From Holtermannia corniformis (taxonomy: Eukaryota; Basidiomycota; Tremellomycetes; Holtermanniales), in assembly GCA_001599935.1 (NCBI GenBank), contig BCIJ01000016.1, forward strand, positions 459,226-523,225: a DNA stretch of 64,000 bases, written 5' to 3'. Of this stretch, positions 54,731 to 64,000 are shown one piece after another; position 1 is the first letter of the stretch; each line of letters opens with the position of its first letter. Under the pieces are notes generated by a model that was not told the origin of the DNA, searched no databases, and saw only the letters and a list, made by a program, of their open reading frames with translations. Both the position numbers and the translations under genes were made by a program.

Positions 54731-57700
54731 ATGAACGCACCGCCCGGCATCCCTCCGCCCCCGCCGGGCCTCGGCGCCGCCCGCACAACTCAGCAGGCGG
54801 CTCCGCCAGGCCTCCAGCCGTCGGTCCCACCCGGCGGCACCGCCGTCATCGTCAGAGCTCAGATCGTCTTTCTGCTCACCACGTTTACCGACGATGGCTT
54901 TGACAAGGCCGCAGCAGAGATCAGGGCGGTGAGTGCGCATGGCATGGGAAACGGAGATTGCCAAAGGCAGCTTGCGATCGAGCGGTACAACCCACTCGCA
55001 CCGAGCTGCCGGCCGCAAGCCCACTCGCACGGCCTAGCACGACGCTGACATCGATAGCTCGCCGCATCCCACGGCCCGGAAATGTACCACCACTACCTCC
55101 GCCGCACCGCCGTCGTCGCAAACCCCGTGATCCAACCGCTCCTCCAAGCAGCCGCAGACGCAGCACACGACCCTTCCAGTCCAAACCCACCGGTACCCAC
55201 CCTCGGCCAGGCCGCTCTCGCCTGGCGCCTGCTCCAGGGTGAAGCCGCACGCGCCGCACGCGACCCTCAACTCGCACCCCACTTTTCACTCACCCTGCTC
55301 TCGAGCTCTCCATCAACGCCCCTGCCGCTGCCTTCACTCCGCATCTTCAACCTGCCTCCAACCCACCTGTTTGCCCTCTCGGCGTTCACCCTAGCCCAGC
55401 CGGCCATCTTCCCGACCACGCACGCCCACTATCCAGCATTTGTCAATCTGCTCAGGCAGACGCTGCAGCCGACGATTGATCAGCTCCGGACCCCAGCCCG
55501 CGCCTTCTGGGCACAGAATGACGATCTCACAGCCCAGCAGGCAACCGCGCTCCTCACGGCCCTCTATCCCGACACGCCCGCCGTGCTCGACTCGCGCTCG
55601 CGCGCACTGTTCTTGCAGAGCACCGCCCTCAAGTTTGCATCGCCCGCAATCGTCATCCAATCCCTCGGCGCGCTCTCGCCCGGCGGCCCAAGAGGCGACG
55701 GCATCCCGCTCGAAGACGTCCTGTTCGAGCTCGGCGAGGGGTTGACACACGACGAAGGCGTCGTCGCAATCGCCGCCGAGCGCTGGTGGCGCGATATCCC
55801 TCCCGCCAGCTTGACAGACGAAGCGAGTGCGACCATCTACGGTCTGCTCGAGGGCCTCGCGGCTGGACGCACCATCGACGTCCACGGCGTCATCAAAGGC
55901 CTCTGTGCGCTCGGCGCCATCGACTGGCCTACAGTCCTCCAACGGCTCGATAGCCCACAGACACCGCTCCTGTACCCGACCTCGTTCCCTCTGCTCGTCT
56001 CGATCCTCATCCTCCCACCGCAATCACCCCCTCCGATCCGCGGCCTGCTCCCAGCCGCAAACGCTACCCAGTGGTCCAACCAGCAAGCCATCATCACTCT
56101 ATTCGAACGCCTGCTCACCGTCCCGCCCGAAGCCTTTCCACTCTTCACCATGCCGACCGCACCAGACGTGAGCGCCCTCGCACGCGTCGTCGATCCTTCA
56201 ACGGCCCCGGCGGCAGTCCAGCAACAAGCGCACGCAGCCCAGGCCTACCTGTTCAACGCCATGGATCTCATCGAGTGGATCGCGCACAGGATCCGACAGG
56301 CAGACAGTGAAACCCCAGGCCCGGGCGGCAACGTCGAGGAACACGCCCAAGTCGCCAGACGGTGTTCAGAACTGTTGGACCGTGGGATCGCCCAGAGCCC
56401 CGATCTCGTCGTGCTAGGTCTTGCAAACCTACCCGTGCGTGCCGTGAGCTCCCGACCGAGACGTGCTGATCTTATTCGCAGAAACCCCTGCCGCAACCGC
56501 TCGCGATCCTGTTCTCGCGCCTGCTCGCGTCCTTCCTCGCGGGCCATGATCGCTCCCAGCTCGTGTTTGCGCAGCTGTACGCGGCCGACCCGGATTTCGT
56601 CCTCGGCGCGTTGAAAGACTACTACACCGAGAATGACGGCAACGTTGTGCGTGTCGTCGATATCGCACAGGATCTCAAGGTGGGTAGCTTGGTCAAGGGA
56701 CAAAGCCGAGCTGAGCGTCAGATACTCGATAAACTGTTGGCGGATCCAAACTACCATTTCGCGCTCGACGTCGCGAGCTTGGCGTCCAAGCGCGAGGCGA
56801 TCAACCTGGAAAACGTACGTGCTAGCCCGAGACAGCGTGGCTCGCTGACGCTCGCGAGCAGTGGCTCACCGACGGCGTCGACGTTCACGGCGATCGCTTC
56901 CTGCACGCAATGTTCGACTTTATCGACGCCAAGGTCCGGATCGAAGAGGAGCGCCAGGACTCGACGCGGACCGTCGCGCTCGCGCCCGCCGTCTACGCCA
57001 TCTTTTTCCGCGTCATCCGTGCCCATTCCGGTCTGACGGCGGCCGACGTCGAACGCTTCAAGGGTTTACGCAAAGACGTGCTGATCATGCACCCGCGCTT
57101 GATGAACCTTGCGCCCGGGGCCGACAAGGAAGCCGGGCTCGCCGTGGTCTCGTTCAGCAAGGAGATCGACGCTCAGGTCGACACAATGTACCAGCGCATG
57201 TACGCCGAGCTCGTCTCGCTCGACGACGTGCTGGCCGAGCTGCGCAGGCTCAAGGCGTCCGACAGCGCGCACGATCACGAGCTATTCGCGTGCATGCTGC
57301 ATTCCCTGTTTGACGAATACCAGTTTGTCAAAGGCTACCCGCCGCGCGAACTCGCCATGACCGGCCTGCTGTTTGGTTCAATCATCTCGTGCAAGCTCGT
57401 CGAGAACACGCCGCTGCACGTCGCGACGCGCTACGTGCTCGATGCGCTCGCGAGCGCGCCGGACTCGCCCTTGTTCCAGTTTGGGATCAACGCACTCAAC
57501 ATCTTCCAAGGCCGTCTGGTCGATTTCCCGCACATGTGCAACGCTCTGCTCCAGATCCCGCATTTGCACGACACGCACCCTCTGCTCATTACTGTGATCC
57601 GCAACGCGCTCCAAGAGCGCCAACACCTCGATGCCGACGGGCCGGGTGAAAAGCCCGCGTTCCCGATCGCCCTCCGTGCGCCCGAGGGCCAACTCGAGAC

Positions 57701-60700
57701 GCCAGACGACAAGCGCAAGGACAAGATCCTGTTCATCGTCAACAACCTCGCCCCGGGCAATTTCGTCGACAAGGCGGCCGAGATGAAGGATGTGTTTGAA
57801 GACCGGCACGCGCGCTGGTTTGCAAACTATTTCGTCGATGTCAGAGTCGCGCTCGAAGCCAACCGGCACGAACTCTATCTCGAATTCATGAACGCACTGG
57901 ACGCGCCGACGCTCGAGCGTCACGTGCTGTGGGAAACGTATCGCAAGAGTGCTGAATTGCTAAACTCGGACCGAACCGTCAACGAGGCGCCGGAACGCGT
58001 TACGCTCAAGAACATTGCTTCGTGGTTGGGCCGTTTGACGCTCGGACGCAACCTCCCGATCCGCGCAGTTGATCTCTCGCTCAAGGATCTGTTGATCCAG
58101 GGTTACGACGCCAAGCGGTTGATTGTCGCCATTCCGTTTGTTTGCAAGTTGTTGGAACAGTCTTCCCACTCGACCGTCTTCCACCCGCCCAACCCCTGGC
58201 TCATGGCCGTCCTCCGCCTCCTCGTCGAGCTGTACGAGTTTGCGGATCTCAAGCTAAATTTGAAATTCGAGATCGAGGTCCTGTGCAAGAACCTCAACAT
58301 TGACTTGGCCGCCATCGAGCCGACTGATATCCTGCAGACCCGCATGGCTGTACCGCCGGATGAGCCTCTGGGCCGGCTCACGCAAGAGCTCGAGCGCGCG
58401 ACCAACGCTTTGCCGCGGTACGACGTCGACAGTATGGCCCGCGTGCACCAGCTCCAGACTGAGCAGGCCGCTCAAGCCGCTCAAGACGCTGTCTACCGCC
58501 GCGTCGACGACCTCGTCAGCCAGTTGCCGGAATACCTCGTGTTCGGCCCAGAGTACCCCATCTTCCAAGCGCCCACGCTCAAGCGTATCGTCCACCACTC
58601 GATCGACCGCGCCATCCGCGAGATCATCAACCCCGTCGTCGAACGCTCCGTTACGATCGCTGGCATCTCGTCGCGTGACCTGCTCGTGAAAGACTTTGGC
58701 ATGGAGGGTGATGCGGCCAAGATGCGCGCAGCCGCTCATCTCATGGTACAGAACCTCGCGGGCAACCTCGCACTCGTGACGTGCAAGGAACCGCTTCGGA
58801 CGGCAATGGTCACACACGTTCGCAACATGATGCTCCAGAATGGCTTTACCGACGAGACCATGCCAGAAGTCGCGATCGCCGGCGTTGTGGGCGATAACCT
58901 CGAAGTCGCGTGCTCCGTTATCAAAAAGGCGGCGATGGAAAAGGCCGTAAAGGATATCGACGTCAACCTCGCGTCTTCGTATGCGGCGCGCAAGCGTCAT
59001 CGCGAGGTGAGTCCCCTCGTGCCCGAAACGTCAATGGCTAAGCGGCAGTCGCGTAACCCGCAACCGTTCTGGGACGCCTCGGCGTTCTCGGCTACCGTCT
59101 CCCAGTCGTCTTTGCCAGAGCTCCTTCGCCTTCGTAGCGGCGGTCTTCACCCGAACCAACTCCGCGTGTACGAAGACTTTGGCGAGCCAAGCCGACTGGT
59201 TCCCGTCAACGGCGACTACCTTGCCCCCGGCTACCTCGAGACGGATATCAAGCGCGGCACCACGCCCTACCTCCGCGAAGAGCTCGACGCCGCGCCTCAG
59301 CAAAGCACGGAAAAGTTCCAAGAGCTCGTTGCGGAGGCTGAAAAGTTTTTCGCCCACGCACCAGTCAGCTCCATCACCGTGCTTCCGGCCAACCACGAGG
59401 TCCGGCAGATTATCCACCGCGTCGTCGCTCTCGCCAGCCAGTCGGCTACACGCGAGCAGACGACCTTGGCGTACTCGCAAAAGGTCGTCCAGCTCTTGTA
59501 CAAGTCGGCCAGCGCCCTCGGTCGCGAGGTCTACGTGCTCATGCTGCAGCAACTGTGCGAGCTCGTGCCAAAGGTCGACAAGGAGGTCAAGCAGTGGCTC
59601 ATCTACGCCGAAGACGTTCGCAAGTTCAACGTCCCGGTCACCGTCACTCTGATCCGCGCTGGCCTCATCAACGTCGTCGAGCACGACCAGCAGCTCGCTC
59701 AGATCATCCTTCGCGCGTTCTCACCAGAGTCGATGGACTTTGAGGCCGCCCTCGTCCGTGAATGCGTCCTCCACGACCCGGCCATCGCCACGCGCCACAA
59801 CTTTGCTGCTGGCCTCGCCGCCCTGCTCAAGGCGCACGAGGTCGGCAGGGCGACGCCGGCTGTTGAAGCCATTCTCAACGATCTGCGCACGCCAACGCCC
59901 GAGCTCCCGGCCCCGAAACCGGTCATCGACCCCAAGACGCAGGATCGGCTTGCCCACTACTTTCTCGAGTGGGTTCGCGTCTTTGCCTCGTCAAAGTCGT
60001 CCGAGGCCGCGTTCGTCCCCTACGTCGCTTTGCTCTCGAAAGAGGGCATCCTCAACGGTGAGAACCTGTCGATGGCTTTCTACCGCACCAGCATTGGTTG
60101 CGCCGTCGACCTGGACAAGAAGACGCTCGCAGAGGGCCGATTCCACGGCACGGACGCGCTCGCCAAGCTGCTCGTGCTCATTGTTAAAAACTATGGTGAC
60201 AAGACCGGCACCCCGAACGTCCCGCGCACCATCTACTACTTTAACAAGATCATCACCATCATCTCGTACACGCTTGTGCAGCGCCATCTCGAGCAGGGCG
60301 ACGCGTTTGATCAGCGCCCGTGGGCTCGGTTCTACACCAGCCTGCTGAGCGAGTTCCAGTCGATCGAGGTCACTATGGCAGACACGTACATTGGCTGCCT
60401 CAAGACGTTTGCGTAAGTCGTTGGCTCGGAACCGAACCCTACTGACATGACAGCAACTCGCTCGGCATCATCCAACCCACGCACGCGCCCAAGTTTGTCT
60501 TTGGCTGGGTCTCGATCGTCTCGCACCGCCTCTTCCTCCCTCGCATCCTTCAAGCGCCCAACGAGGAAGGCTGGTCCGACTTTCACCGCGTCCTCATGGC
60601 CCTCTTCAAGTTCCTGTCGACCTTTCTCCAGGCGGGCGAGATGAACCCTGCGTCGCGCAGCATCTTTAGAGGCACGATCCGAATCCTGCTCGTGCTCATG

Positions 60701-61527
60701 CACGACTTTCCCGAGTTCCTCGTCGAGTACTGCCACTCGCTCGTGGCCGCGATCCCGCCTCACTGCGTCCAGTTGCGCAACATTGTGCTAGCCGCGTTCC
60801 CGCGCTCCCAGGCGCCGCTCCCGAGCTGCTATAGCCGTCTCGAAGAGCTCGTGCCGGAAATGCAGCGCGTCCCGCACGTCCGCTCCGACTACATCACGGC
60901 CCTCATGACGGGCGACATCAAGGCGGCCATCGATCAATATGTTGCCACGGGCACGCCGAACCGCAGCGCCATTATTCACGAGCTCAAGAACCGGATCGCG
61001 GTGCGCAGGCCGGACAGCACCGTCTACAACCACACGCTCCTCCATGCCGTCGTGCTCTACCTCGGCGCGGCCTATGTCGACAGGCGCGCGGCTCAGGGCG
61101 TCATCATTTACGACGACAAGGCGCCAGAAGTCTCCATCCTCGGCGGGCTCTTGTCATCCTTTGACGGCGAGGGTGAGTCGATCGTCACGGTCACGACCAA
61201 ACTGACCACTCAGGGCAATACTACATGCTCAACTCGATCGCCAACCAACTCCGGTTTGCGAGCGCGCATACGCTCTTCTTCAGCTCGCTCCTCCTTCACA
61301 TGTTCCTCTCTGCGCAGCAAGACGGCAACGTGATCCCCGAGCGCATCGCCAGAGTCCTGCTCGAGCGCGTCCTCGTCCGTCGCCCGCACCCGTGGGGCCT
61401 CATTGTCACCTTTGTCGAGCTCCTCGACAATGAAGTGTACAGCTTTTGGAAGCAGCCGTTTGTCCGCGCCGAGCATGAGATCTACCTGCTCTTTGGGCAG
61501 GCGCACAAGAACATGGCACCAAAATAG
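54731..61527 (+). CDS. NOT1: CCR4-NOT complex scaffold subunit Not1
   Basis: Central scaffold of the cytoplasmic deadenylase and transcription-regulatory complex. I place the start at ATG 54731 (MNAPPGIPPPPPGLGAARTT); an in-frame ATG at 54491 would add 80 low-complexity residues (HHHQDHHHHHTDR). Exons then run IVFLLTTFTDDGFDKAAAEIR, EDVLFELGEGLTHDEGV, FVLGALKDYYTENDGNVVRV, ILDKLLADPNYHFALDVASL, and a very long exon 56859-60414 with LFDEYQFVKGYPPRELAMTG, FGINALNIFQGRLVDFPHMC, VIRNALQERQHLDAD, EMKDVFEDRHARWFANYFVD, WLGRLTLGRNLPIRAVDLSL, ALRELIQ-type AIREIINPVVERSVTIAG, then the Not1 C-terminal domain (LHPNQLRVYEDFGEPSRL, IYYFNKIITIISYTLVQ). The last exons give LLHDFPEFLVEYCHSL-type MHDFPEFLVEYCHSLVAAIP, YMLNSIANQLRFASAHTLFF and AHKNMAPK at 61527. 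Length about 2,100 residues. Confidence 0.95.
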
Positions 61528-61875
61528 TGAGTCGCGTCGGCTCGAACCGAGCTGACCGTGCAGATATCCCGGGTCTCACGCACTGTTTCAATCTGTCTCC
61601 TTGTATCAGCTGCTTTCCCAGAGCGAGGCAGGATGTACTAGCTAACGCATGCATGGTGGTCAATGGTCCTAGTGGAGGTCGCTCGCGATCATGAGGACAA
61701 TAGCGTGCAGATCACTGCGGTTTCATCGGCCGAGGGTACTGCATCTCGGTTCCTGTCTGTCAAGCTCTGCTCCAGGTGTCGCCAACTGTGGCTAGTGCTG
61801 TGTGCTCACGGCCGCCCGCGCACAGACGTCAGGGGGTCGGGCACGGCCGCATGCTCGGCCCATCCTTCAGCAACA
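61528..61875. other. intergenic region after NOT1
   Basis: 348 bp between the NOT1 stop and the epimerase-like ATG on the same strand. No gene seen; presumably the NOT1 3' UTR followed by the next promoter. Confidence 0.45.
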
Positions 61876-63585
61876 ATGTCGACCCCGGCGATTCTCATCC
61901 TTGGTGGGTGCTAGGGTGCGAGACTGAGCTGACGTCCAGGCGGTGTGAGCGGCGTAGCAAGAGCGTTGGTTGCGTATCTCGTGCCAGAGCAGGGAGAGGC
62001 GTTGGCAAAGGTAGGTGGACTTAGGGGTGATTCGGCTGACATTGCAGGCGATTCGCATTGGTGGGTGGGAATGGGCAGACACGAGCTAACAGTGTAGTCG
62101 ACAAGTTCTCCGTCGAGCCAGCTACAACGTGAGTTGATCAAATCGAAGCCGAGCTGATGTCAGATACGTCGACTCCGAGTTTAAGCGATGCCTGGCCAGG
62201 TCCGAGGTGGAATACCGGCAAGCGAATCTGGCGGTACCAAGCAAGATTGCAGAGGTCTTTCAAGGCAGCTGGGACGTTGTGGTTGACCTGACGGGCGAGA
62301 CGCGCTATGATCGCCCAGAGATTGTACGTCTCCTTCAAGACGGCCGTGCTGACGGCAGATCCACATCCAGCAAACGCATCAGATGGCACTGCAGCTTGCC
62401 AAGCACGCTGCCTCGCTACCGCCGGAACGCCGACCAAAGGCGTACATTCGCTTGACGATGCCGTTTTACGAGATGAAGTCTGGCAGCGGCCACAAGGAAG
62501 GCGACAAGCTCACGCCGGATAGTGCCAGGGGACAGTGGTGGCACGAGACGCTGCGTGGTTTGGGCGCAATCAACGAGCTGAACGTGTGTGTGTTGCGTGT
62601 GGCAGCAGAATACGGGCCAGGGACGCTCGGCGGGCAAGTCGTGCCGCGAGTCGTTGTTGGTAAGTGATCACAATGGCGTGGGCTAGACTGACAGTCCAGG
62701 TCATGTCTACAAGTATCTGTATGCTGTTCCAGTCCATGTGACAATCTAACCCAGCACAGCAAGGAAGACATGAAGTTCCTCTACAAGTGGGTACACTTTA
62801 CGTTTGGCCTCGCTGACAAGCGCAGTGCCGACCTGCGCGTCCACACCGTACACACGTCCGATGTCGCGCGCGCCATCCACCTCGCGAGCCAATGGGCCGT
62901 CAAGGTTGGCAAGACTGAAGCGCTCAAACTCGCGGGCGAAGAGATCCCGTGGGGTTTTGACAAGTCGTCCGACGCGTGGAAGACGACCGACGGTGTCGTC
63001 CCAGCCGCCACAAAGGTCCAAGTCCCGCTTTTCAACATCGTTGACGAGAACGACTCGACCCAGGACAAGCTCGCAAAGACGGTCGCCGACCTGTGGGGGA
63101 TCAAGTATGGCTTCCATACGGCCATGGCGACGCTGATTGCAAAGTTTGCAAAGGTGCGTGAACGTTGCGTCTGACATTGTCTGACAGAGCAGAGCGACTT
63201 TTCCGACATGGTCGAGGACGTCAACGAGCTGGTGAGTGACTGGGCGAGGCTGACTCGTGCTGATGGCGCAGCACGTCGAAGCGTGGTCCAAGATGCTCGC
63301 CGAGTCGAACCCACCGATCCCATCCTCTGCCATCTCGCCGTTCCTCGACGAGCACGCTTTCCGCAGTACGTCCATGCGCAACTTATGGTAGCGACTGACA
63401 GCGCAGAAATGCCAATCTGCTTTGACGGGACCAAGGCCCAGACGTTGCTCGGGTTCAAGCCGGCGCATCCCAAACTCGAGGTCGCCGAGCTCAAGAAGAT
63501 TGTCGACGAGTTTCAGGCGGACGGGCTTTGGTATGTGAATGGACGCCAGGGAGTAGCATTGACACTTTCCAGGCCGCGGATCTAG
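61876..63585 (+). CDS. NAD-dependent epimerase/dehydratase-like (3-beta-HSD-type) extended SDR
   Basis: Rossmann-fold oxidoreductase of unknown substrate. It starts at ATG 61876: MSTPAILILG, intron, GVSGVARALVAYLVPEQGEA gives the nucleotide-binding glycine-rich turn. A 13-nt exon (62048-62060, AIRI) leads to VDKFSVEPATT, intron, YVDSEFKRCLARSEVEYRQANL, VPSKIAEVFQGSWDVVVDLTGE, QLAKHAASLPPERRPKAYIRL. The active-site-like region is FYEMKSGSGHKEGDKLTPDS, followed by VLRVAAEYGPGTLGG, HTVHTSDVARAIHLASQW and LFNIVDENDSTQDKLAKTV. The C-terminus LLGFKPAHPKLEVAELKKIV is spliced by a last intron (63531-63573) to end GLWPRI, TAG 63583-63585. Eight or more introns. A canonical YxxxK is not obvious, so catalysis may differ from the SDR at 499-1818. 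Confidence 0.8.
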
Positions 63586-64000
63586 AATGTGCGCAATGAG
63601 TGGACGGAGTTCATTTCTATATAGTCGTCATGATGCGCTTGTTGTCACAAAACGCGCCTTCAAAACCTGAAAGGCAATCTGCTCATTCCGGCATGACGCT
63701 ATCGACCACGCCAAGAAACAGTCGATGCGACGAATAGTCTTCCGGATGAAACGGCATTCCGTCTCAAAATGATGGACAATTCTCACTGGCTGGCATGATG
63801 TGCCTCAGAACAAAGCGCACATTACTCGGCGAGTGTGATCGTATCCTAATCTTTTCAAGCAAGGCACTGACGTTGCGAGTGTTTGTACCGTGTTGGAATA
63901 CGCCACGCAGCCAGCCATCCCGGCGGAGGACGCCGCATCCGGCGAACACTACATCCGGCGAGGATGTAGCCAAGACACGTCTGCCGCGGCGAGGATGTAG
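63586..64000. other. downstream region reaching the window edge
   Basis: 415 bp with no supportable gene. The last 50 bp contain short direct and inverted repeats that run off the window edge. Confidence 0.45.
63949..64000. repeat. short direct and inverted repeats at window edge
   Basis: CGGCGAGGATGTAG occurs at 63956-63969 and 63987-64000 (31-bp period). CTACATCC (63949-63956) and GGATGTAG (63962-63969) form a hairpin with an 8-bp stem and 5-nt loop. The array may continue beyond the window. Confidence 0.7.

Noticed and set aside
57378..59684. Long minus-strand open frames opposite NOT1 (for example 58254-59000, 59031-59684)
   Set aside because: They are shadows of the GC-rich NOT1 coding strand, with Arg/Val/Asp-biased composition and no domains.
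499..63585. Biosynthetic gene cluster or defence island
   Set aside because: The genes are conserved housekeeping functions on alternating strands with no shared pathway; the two SDR-type reductases lie at opposite ends.

Overview
The window is nuclear DNA of a filamentous or yeast-like fungus, most likely a basidiomycete (Agaricomycotina, perhaps a tremellomycete-like lineage; the order is an inference). Coding regions are GC-rich. Genes are densely packed on both strands, with short 5' and 3' spacers. Almost every gene is cut by very short introns (about 35-60 nt, GTGAGT/GTGCGT/GTCAGT donors, a CTGAC-type branch site 10-20 nt before the AG). Open frames therefore stop every few hundred bases, and most proteins had to be pieced together across introns. 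No prokaryotic element, CRISPR array, rRNA, convincing tRNA, transposon or virus was seen.

Layout, left to right. 0-13.4 kb: 3' end of an OGG1-type 8-oxoguanine glycosylase; a GRE2/dihydroflavonol-reductase-like SDR; a two-finger zinc-finger transcription factor with a 3.1-kb gene-poor upstream region; a small Pro/Gln-rich protein; a HIT-domain protein; the mitochondrial hydroxyacid-oxoacid transhydrogenase (ADHFE1 type); and a multi-pass membrane protein. 13.7-26 kb: a WW/FF-domain splicing or transcription factor (TCERG1/Prp40 type), a VAMP7-like longin R-SNARE, a Cys-rich protein with an internal duplication, a Gly-rich protein, a second Cys-containing hypothetical protein, an Asterix/PAT10-like membrane protein, a STYX-like pseudophosphatase, a Ser/Pro-rich protein, and a secreted GPI-type Ser/Ala-rich protein. 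26.4-37.4 kb: TFIIIC 90-kDa-type subunit, THO subunit THOC7, a VCX1-type Ca2+/H+ antiporter, a PRXL2/AhpC-TSA-like protein and LSM5. 37.6-52 kb: an Sfr1/Mei5-like recombination factor, cystinosin (ERS1), a ferric reductase, a Ubp2/USP25-28-type deubiquitinase, and a Vps3/TGFBRAP1-type CORVET subunit. 52.4-64 kb: eRF1, divergent from NOT1 (CCR4-NOT scaffold), then an NAD-dependent epimerase-like protein.

The genes do not form a pathway cluster. It is an ordinary conserved eukaryotic neighbourhood, rich in RNA metabolism (THOC7, TFIIIC, LSM5, NOT1, eRF1, FF protein) and membrane traffic (VAMP7, Vps3, cystinosin, VCX1). The observations most worth a second look are: a 9-nt microexon carrying the catalytic Cys of the deubiquitinase (with 13- and 15-nt microexons in two other genes); a small apparently undescribed Cys/His protein built from a duplicated exon unit; a STYX homologue that keeps the phosphatase Cys but has lost the P-loop Arg; and an eRF1 gene whose last intron, if retained, would give a longer C-terminus. 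All exon structures are read by eye and would need RNA evidence.
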